Shown piece after piece: positions 57,222 to 64,000 of a DNA stretch of 64,000 bases. This DNA is from Chrysoporthe austroafricana (taxonomy: Eukaryota; Ascomycota; Sordariomycetes; Diaporthales; Cryphonectriaceae), in the NCBI GenBank assembly GCA_001051155.2, contig JYIP02000002.1:4693315-4757314 (forward strand), written 5' to 3'. A program made the position numbers and the translations under genes. The notes under the pieces are model-generated. The model made no database searches. It was not told the DNA's origin and saw only the letters and a list, made by a program, of their open reading frames with translations. Numbering within the stretch: position 1 is the stretch's first letter; each line of letters begins with the position of its first letter.

Positions 57222-60200
57222 ATGAGACCCGAAGTTGAGCAGGAGCTCGCCCACACGCTCCTCGTTGAGCTCCTCGCATACCAATTTGCCTCTCCCGTGA
57301 GGTGGATTGAGACTCAAGATGTCTTCCTCGCCGAGAAGACTGCCGAGCGGATTGTCGAGGTTGGTCCTGCCGATACTCTCGGCGTGATGGCCAAGAGAAC
57401 CCTCGCTTCCAAGTACGAAGCCTTCGATGCTGCGAAATCAGTACAACGACAGATTTTGTGCTACAACAAGGACGCCAAGGAGATATACTACGATGTCGAT
57501 CCCATCGAGGAGGAGCCAGAGCCGACACCAGCTGCCGCCGCGGCTGGCTCAAGCAGTGCAGCTTCCGCCCCGGCCGGCGCCGCCGCTCCAGTGGCTGCTG
57601 CGGCACCAGCGCCGAGTGCTGGCCCTGCCGCGCAGATTCCAGATGCCCCAGTTACTGCTATGGACATTGTGAGGTCTCTGATTGCCCAGAAGTTGAAGAA
57701 GCCATTTGCCGAGATTCCTCTCAGCAAGGCCATCAAGGACCTCGTTGGTGGTAAGTTCAGCCCTAATGACCGCTGAGTACGAGACCAAAGAGCTGACACG
57801 GGATCCCGCAGGCAAATCCACTCTCCAGAACGAAATACTGGGTGACCTGCAGAAAGAATTTGGAACAACGCCCGAGAAGCCGGAGGATACACCCTTGGAC
57901 GAGCTCGGTGCGTCCATGCAGGCCACCTTCGACGGCAATCTTGGCAAAGTCTCTCAAGGCCTAGTCGCCCGTCTTATCTCGTCCAAGATGCCTGGTGGCT
58001 TCAACGTCACATCCGCACGCAAATACCTTGAGACCCGTTGGGGCCTGGCATCGGGTCGCCAGGACGGTGTTCTCCTGCTCGGGATCACCATGGAGCCAGC
58101 GGCTCGTTTGGGGTCCGAGTCTGATGCCAAAGCTTTCCTCGATGATGTCGCGCAAAAGTACGCATCGAATGCCGGTATCAGCCTGACTACGACTGCGGCT
58201 GCTGACACTGGGGCTGGTGGCGGTGGCATGATGATGGACCCGGCCGCCATCGATGCTCTTACCAAGGACCAGAGGGCACTGTTCAAGCAGCAGCTTGAGC
58301 TGATTGCACGATATCTGAAGCTTGATTTGCGGGCTGGCGACAAGGCTTTCATCGATGAGCAGAAGTCGACCAAGGTCCTTCAAGCCCAACTGGACCTGTG
58401 GACCACCGAACACGGCGATTTCTATGCGGCTGGAATTGAGCCGTCCTTCAACCCCCTAAAGGCCAGGATCTACGACTCCTCGTGGAATTGGGCCCGCCAA
58501 GATGCGTTGACCATGTACTACGATATCATCTTCGGAAAATTGCAGGTTGTCGACCGTGAAATTGTCAGCCAGTGCATCCGCCTCATGAACAAGTCTAACC
58601 CCACGCTCCTCGAATTCATGCAGTACCACATCGACCACTGTCCAACAGAGCGTGGGGAGACGTATAAACTGGCGAAGGACCTCGCAACACAACTGCTCGA
58701 GAACTGCAGGGAAGCTTTGGCAGTTGATCCTGTCTACAAGGATGTCGAGTTTCCCACAGGGCCTCGCACAACCATTGATCTCAAGGGCAACCTCAGCTAC
58801 GAGGAAGTTTCGCGACCAGATTGCCGAAAGCTGGAAACCTACGTTCAGCAAATGGCCCTGGGTGGCAAGATCTCTGAATACCCCGCCAGGTCTAAGGTGC
58901 AGAGCGAACTTGGCCGCCTCTACAAGCTGATCAAGGCACAACACAAGATGGCCAAGGGCTCTCAGGTGGAGCTCAAGAACATCTACAGCGACGTCATTCG
59001 CTCTCTCAACATGAACGAGAATCAGATCCTGAAGGAGGACTCGAAGCCTGGCCTTCTTGCCAAGAAGGTGGCCAAGCCCAAGGGCAAGACCGATTGCATC
59101 CCCTTCCTTCACCTGAAGCAGAAGTCCATGAACGGCTGGGACTACAGCAAGAAGCTCAGCAATATCTACCTGGACTGTATGGCAGACGCAGCCAAGAATG
59201 GTATTAGCTACGCTGGCAAATACGCCCTGATGACAGGCGCCGGTGCCGGATCCATTGGTGCGGAGGTTTTGCAAGGGTTGATCCAGGGTGGGGCCCACGT
59301 TATTGTCACCACCAGTCGTTTTTCTCGCCAGGTGACCGAATACTACCAGGCGATGTACGCTCGCTATGGCTCTCGTGGCTCGCAGCTCGTGGTTGTCCCT
59401 TTCAACCAGGGCAGCAAGCAAGATGTTGAGGCTTTAGTTGAGTATATCTACGACCCGAAGAATGGCCTGGGCTGGGACCTTGACTTCATTGTCCCATTTG
59501 CTGCCATTCCTGAGAACGGGCGGCAAATCGATGGCATCGACTCGAAGTCCGAGCTGGCTCATCGTATTATGCTCACTAACCTACTTCGTCTTTTGGGCTG
59601 TGTCAAGACTCAAAAGTCAGCTCGTGGCTTTGAGACTCGCCCTGCGCAAGTCATGCTTCCTCTCTCGCCCAACCACGGCACCTTCGGCAGCGATGGTCTT
59701 TACTCTGAGTCAAAGCTTGCACTTGAGACCCTGTTCAACCGGTGGCACGCCGAAGATTGGGGCAACTACCTCACCATCTGCGGTGCCATAATTGGCTGGA
59801 CCCGTGGCACCGGTCTCATGTCGGCGAACAACATTGTGGCCGAAGGAGTCGAGAAGTTCGGCGTGCGAACATTCTCACAGCAAGAAATGGCTTTCAACCT
59901 GCTCGGCCTAATGTCCCCCCAGGTCGTTGATCTGTGCCAAATGGAGCCAGTCATGGCTGATCTGAACGGTGGACTGCAGTTCATCCCTGATCTGAACAAG
60001 GTCATGACAAAGCTCCGCAAAGATATCACGGAGACTAGTGAAATCCGCAGGGCAGTCAGCAAGGAGAATGCTTTAGAATTTGCCGTTGTCAATGGCTCAG
60101 AGTCCGAAGCGCTTCACAAGTCGAGGAAGATCGAGCCTCGCGCCAATATCAAGTTCGACTTCCCTCCTCTGCCGGACTGGCAGCAAGATGTCGCTCCTCT

Positions 60201-62918
60201 CAACGCGAACCTCAAGGGTATGGTCGACCTGGACAAGGTTGTCGTTGTCACTGGATTCGCAGAAGTTGGGCCTTGGGGCAACTCCCGTACGAGGTGGGAG
60301 ATGGAGGCATACGGTCAGTTCTCACTTGAGGGTTGCATAGAGATGGCTTGGGTCATGGGTCTTATCAAGAACCACAACGGCCCCATCAAGGGCAAGCCGT
60401 ATTCTGGCTGGATCGACAGCAAGACCGGCGAGCCTGTGGATGACAAGGACGTGAAGGCCAAGTACGAGAAGCACATTCTCGAGCATTCTGGTATCAGACT
60501 CATCGAGCCTGAGCTTTTCGACGGTTACGATCCCAACAAGAAGCAACTGCTTCACGAGGTCGTCATCGAGGAGGACCTGGATCCTTTCGAGACGTCCAAG
60601 GAGACTGCCGAGGAGTTCAAACGTGAGCATGGAGACAAGGTTGAGATCTTTGAGATCACTGAGACCGGCCAGTACACGGTCCGCATGAAGAAGGGTGCTG
60701 GTCTCTGGATTCCCAAGGCTCTGCGATTCGATCGTCTGGTTGCAGGTCAAATCCCTACGGGCTGGGACGCCAAGCGATATGGTGTGCCCGACGACATCAT
60801 CGAGCAAGTTGACCCTGTTGCCCTCTTTGTCCTCGTCTCCACGGCAGAGGCTCTTATTTCTGCGGGTATCACGGACCCATACGAGTTCTACAAGTATGTC
60901 CATGTTTCCGAGGTCGGCAACTGTGTTGGCTCTGGTATGGGAGGAGCTGCAGCTCTCCGAGGTATGCACCGGGACCGCTTCCTCGACAAGCCACTCCAGA
61001 ATGATATTCTGCAGGAGTCTTTCATCAACACTATGGCTGCATGGGTCAACATGTTGTTGATCTCCTCGTCCGGTCCGATCAAGACTCCGGTCGGTGCTTG
61101 CGCAACGGCTGTTGAGTCCATCGATATCGGTTATGAGACTATCATGGAAGGCAAGGCTCGTGTCTGCTTCGTTGGTGGCTTTGACGATTTTGGCGAGGAA
61201 GGCTCGTACGAGTTCGCCAACATGAAGGCCACCAGCAACGCTGTCGACGAGTTCGCTCATGGTCGTACACCCAAGGAAATGTCTCGACCTACGACCACTA
61301 CCAGAAACGGCTTCATGGAGTCTCAGGGATGTGGTGTCCAGGTCATCATGACTGCCAAGCTTGCCCTAGAAATGGGAGTCCCCATTCATGGTATTCTCGC
61401 ACTCACTACAACCGCTTCGGACAAGATTGGCCGTTCCGTACCCGCGCCCGGTCAGGGTGTGCTGACAACGGCTCGTGAGAACCCTGGCAAATTCCCGTCG
61501 CCTCTGCTTGACATCAAGTACAGGAAGCGCCAGATCGAGCTGCGCAAGAGGCAGATCAAGCAGTGGACTGCCAATGAGCTGGAGTACCTCGCCGAAGAAG
61601 TCGAGGCGATGAAGTCTCAAGGAACCGAGTTCGATGAGAAGTCGTATACTGCCGACCGTGCTCAGCACATCGAGAAGGAAGCCGAGAGACAGGAGAAGGA
61701 AGTTCTGCGTAGCTTTGGCAACAACTTCTGGAAACAAGATACCAGCATCGCTCCGCTCCGTGGAGCTCTGGCTACTTGGGGTCTCACCATTGACGACCTC
61801 GATGTTGCCTCTTTCCACGGTACCTCCACGAAAGCCAACGACAAGAACGAGTCATCCGTCATTTGCCAGCAGCTGGAGCACCTGGGTCGCAAGAAGGGTA
61901 ATGCTGTCCTAGGTATTTTCCAAAAGTACCTCACTGGTCACCCCAAGGGTGCTGCAGGTGCCTGGATGATGAACGGCTGTCTCCAAGTCCTCAACACCGG
62001 TCTAGTCCCAGGCAACCGCAATGCCGACAACGTCGACGAGGTCATGGAGAAATTCGACTACATCGTTTACCCAAGCCGCAGTATTCAGACCGATGGCATC
62101 AAGGCCTTCTCTGTTACCTCTTTTGGATTCGGCCAGAAGGGTGCTCAGGCCATCGGTGTCCACCCTAAGTACCTGTTTGCGACTCTCGATGAGGCCACTT
62201 ACAGGTCTTACTGCGCCAGGCTTGCTGCCAGACAAAAGAAGGCCTACCGCTTTTTCCACAATGGGATGATCAACAACACCCTCTTCGTTGCCAAGACTCA
62301 TGCTCCTTACACGGACGAGCAGCTCAGCTCGGTCTTGCTCAATCCTGATGCTCGTGTCACCGAGAACAAGAAGTCGGCTGAGCTTACCTTCCCCTCTAAC
62401 TTCATGGCGCTGTCTAAGAAGACCGTCGATACGGAGAAGGAAAGGACTACGTATGAGACTGTCCAACAGCTTGCCGCGCAACTGCAGACTAAGAACTCCA
62501 ACGTCGGTGTCGATGTTGAGGATATTCCCAGCTTTAACATTGAGAATGACACCTTTATTGAGCGAAATTTCACGGCGAAGGAGATTGCTTATTGCAAGCA
62601 GAGTGCATCGCCAAGGAGTTCGTTTGCCGGCAGATGGAGCGCGAAGGAGGCTATCTTCAAGAGTTTGAATGTGCCCAGCAGGGGTGGTGGTGCTCCCTTG
62701 ATTGACATTGAGGTGCTGAACAATGAGAATGGTGCTCCTGTCGTCCATGTAAGTTCAACCTAGCCAACTGATCTTCTGACACAACTCGCTGACTGGAGTG
62801 GTAGCTTCATGGTCGTGCTGCCGAGGTGGCCAAGAAGGCTGGCGTGGCGGACATCAGTGTCTCTATCTCCCACGCGGAGAGACAAAGTTTCGCCATCGCT
62901 CTGGCTAAGCTCGAGTAA
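57222..62918 (+). CDS. FAS2: Fatty acid synthase alpha subunit
   Basis: Exons 57222-57750, 57812-62748 and 62805-62918 give 1,859 aa. Order: the MPT-completing N-terminus ([21 protein letters not shown]); an Ala/Pro-rich linker; the acyl carrier domain with [11 protein letters not shown] (phosphopantetheine Ser about 179); the ketoreductase with [17 protein letters not shown]; the ketosynthase with [12 protein letters not shown] (Cys about 1273), [10 protein letters not shown] and [10 protein letters not shown]; and a C-terminal phosphopantetheinyl transferase with VGVDVEDI and WSAKEAIFK, completed by exon 3. The enzyme provides reduction, condensation and carrier functions of the alpha6-beta6 synthase. 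Intron 1 falls in the codon just ahead of the Lys-Ser of the carrier site. The start ATG directly precedes the conserved N-terminus. Confidence 0.96.
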
Positions 62919-64000
62919 ATCGCTGATGATACAAGACGTATAATGAGAGCGAGTGTACTACGTGGTGGCGGACATGGGTGGCCATTTTTCTATTGCACTT
63001 CTGAGGCGTTTTGAAGACTCATTTGTTCCGTGGGCTGCCTGAATTATTTATAAAATACTACATGACATACATGAGAGGGGCAGAGATCACTACACGGCGG
63101 TCAGCTGAGGCTCAAGTATAGAGAGATGGAATTGAACGCAATCACGAGCCAGTGCAAGAGGCTCGAGAGTCCATAGGAGCAATTAAATAACAGATCATTA
63201 TTACATCAATCACACATCGCTGATCACGGCTTCTGGGTTACGGCCAACTGTAGACGACATACTACTACTGCTACCAGTTTGGCACCGCCAACAGGCATGC
63301 AGAGCTTTTCGGTCTAAAGAACGCAGCGGCCCTCCTTATACATTTCAGTCGCTAACGTCTCCCAAGGCGTGGCGGTGCCAAGTCACGTTGGAATGGATAG
63401 CAACAAGCTGCTTCGCAGCCATCCTGAAACCACACAACCGATGCAGTATCGGTTCGTCGAATACAGCTGAGCCTCTCACGCACGGGTCGACCTGCATTGG
63501 GTTCCTATGTACGTTGATGTGCAACACTACCTGGTACCCATCACGACTAAGCAGCTAGAGCATTTTTCCTGAGGAATCAGGAAATGTTGTTTTGAGAGAT
63601 AATATGGCAGAAGATTCATGTGATTGGGTCTTAACGCTTCGATAAGGTCGCGTCAAACACGATTTAATTAGTATTAAAGCCATCCCTTAGCTAACTGAAC
63701 CGCGGCTGCAGGTGTCAACCAATGACGACGCTCGCCCACTGCATTCATCCGCGTTAGGCAGCTTACAGCCTTACTAACTCGACCTTACCACCACCCAAGC
63801 TAGCCATAGCCAAGTACTAGGCTTTATTCAACGTAGAGCATATCGAAGGGCATATATTTTCCGAATGGTATTGTTCTCATGTACGAAACCCATCATCCGC
63901 TATGAGAAGTATTGACAGCAGGATCGATCATGTAGGCATCTTTCCAAGCCAATCAATGTTCAATCACTTTACGCGCGAGCATTCTGTCAATTAGAATATG
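62919..64000. other. Intergenic downstream of FAS2
   Basis: No gene is recognised. A perfect short palindrome, TTTCCTGA-GGAA-TCAGGAAA, is at 63565-63584. The FAS2 terminator should lie within the first few hundred bases. Confidence 0.5.

Noticed and set aside
58456..59421. Long open frames antisense to FAS2 (also 60322-61260 and 62002-62748)
   Set aside because: Same reason: antisense shadows of the carrier, ketoreductase and ketosynthase regions.
1..64000. CRISPR array, bacterial operon or phage-like module
   Set aside because: No spaced direct repeats and no Shine-Dalgarno-linked gene runs; the intron-bearing genes are eukaryotic.

Overview
The window looks like nuclear DNA of a filamentous ascomycete (Pezizomycotina, probably a sordariomycete; the species cannot be told from the sequence). 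The evidence is: genes interrupted by GT-AG introns of about 50-105 bp with CTAAC/CTGAC-type branch points; a fungal type I fatty acid synthase encoded as separate beta and alpha chains; a fungal hybrid histidine kinase; several genes with a 2EXR/DUF7730-like box, a gene type common in sordariomycetes; and solo LTRs with 5-bp target duplications. Start codons were set at the first in-frame ATG. Several long open frames begin at TTG or GTG, so those genes start further in.

Layout. 0-3.2 kb: a solo LTR, a small two-TM PLDc_N-type membrane protein (-), a broken 2EXR gene (+) and a GST-like gene (+). 3.2-6.4 kb: no gene, but an (AATGGC)n microsatellite. 6.4-8.4 kb: a five-exon sugar-transporter-family MFS gene (-). 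8.4-11.4 kb: GC-rich, gene-free. 11.4-14.4 kb: two DUF7730-like genes in tandem (-). 15.2-19.1 kb: a PAS/GAF hybrid histidine kinase (-). 20.6-21.4 kb: a Ser/Thr-rich single-pass membrane protein (-). 22.5-23.2 kb: another DUF7730-like gene (+). 23.2-27 kb: gene-poor, with a second solo LTR of the same family in the opposite orientation and an open frame split by a single stop. 27-28.3 kb: a P-loop GTPase of AIG1 type with a coiled-coil tail (+). 29.6-30.2 kb: a GNAT acetyltransferase (-). 32.4-33 kb: a small secreted Kre9/Knh1-like protein (+). 33.4-37.3 kb: a protein kinase with ten introns (-). 37.9-41 kb: the clamp-loader subunit CTF18 (-). 43-44.3 kb: a nuclear-looking protein with a bZIP-like basic segment (+), preceded by a duplicated hairpin-forming sequence. 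45.1-46.5 kb: guanine deaminase (-). 47.3-62.9 kb: FAS1 (beta, -) and FAS2 (alpha, +), transcribed divergently from a 3.6-kb intergenic region.

The clearest functional unit is the FAS1/FAS2 pair, whose products form the alpha6-beta6 fatty acid synthase; the head-to-head arrangement suggests joint regulation. CTF18 and guanine deaminase are single-copy housekeeping genes. The left half carries the fast-changing material: the LTRs, the 2EXR/DUF7730-like genes and relics, and the isolated GTPase. No CRISPR array, rRNA or tRNA gene was recognised. I did not find a convincing new multigene system. The most interesting leads are the duplicated hairpin upstream of the bZIP-like gene, the lone GTPase, the kinase with an apparently shortened N-lobe, and the decayed loci.
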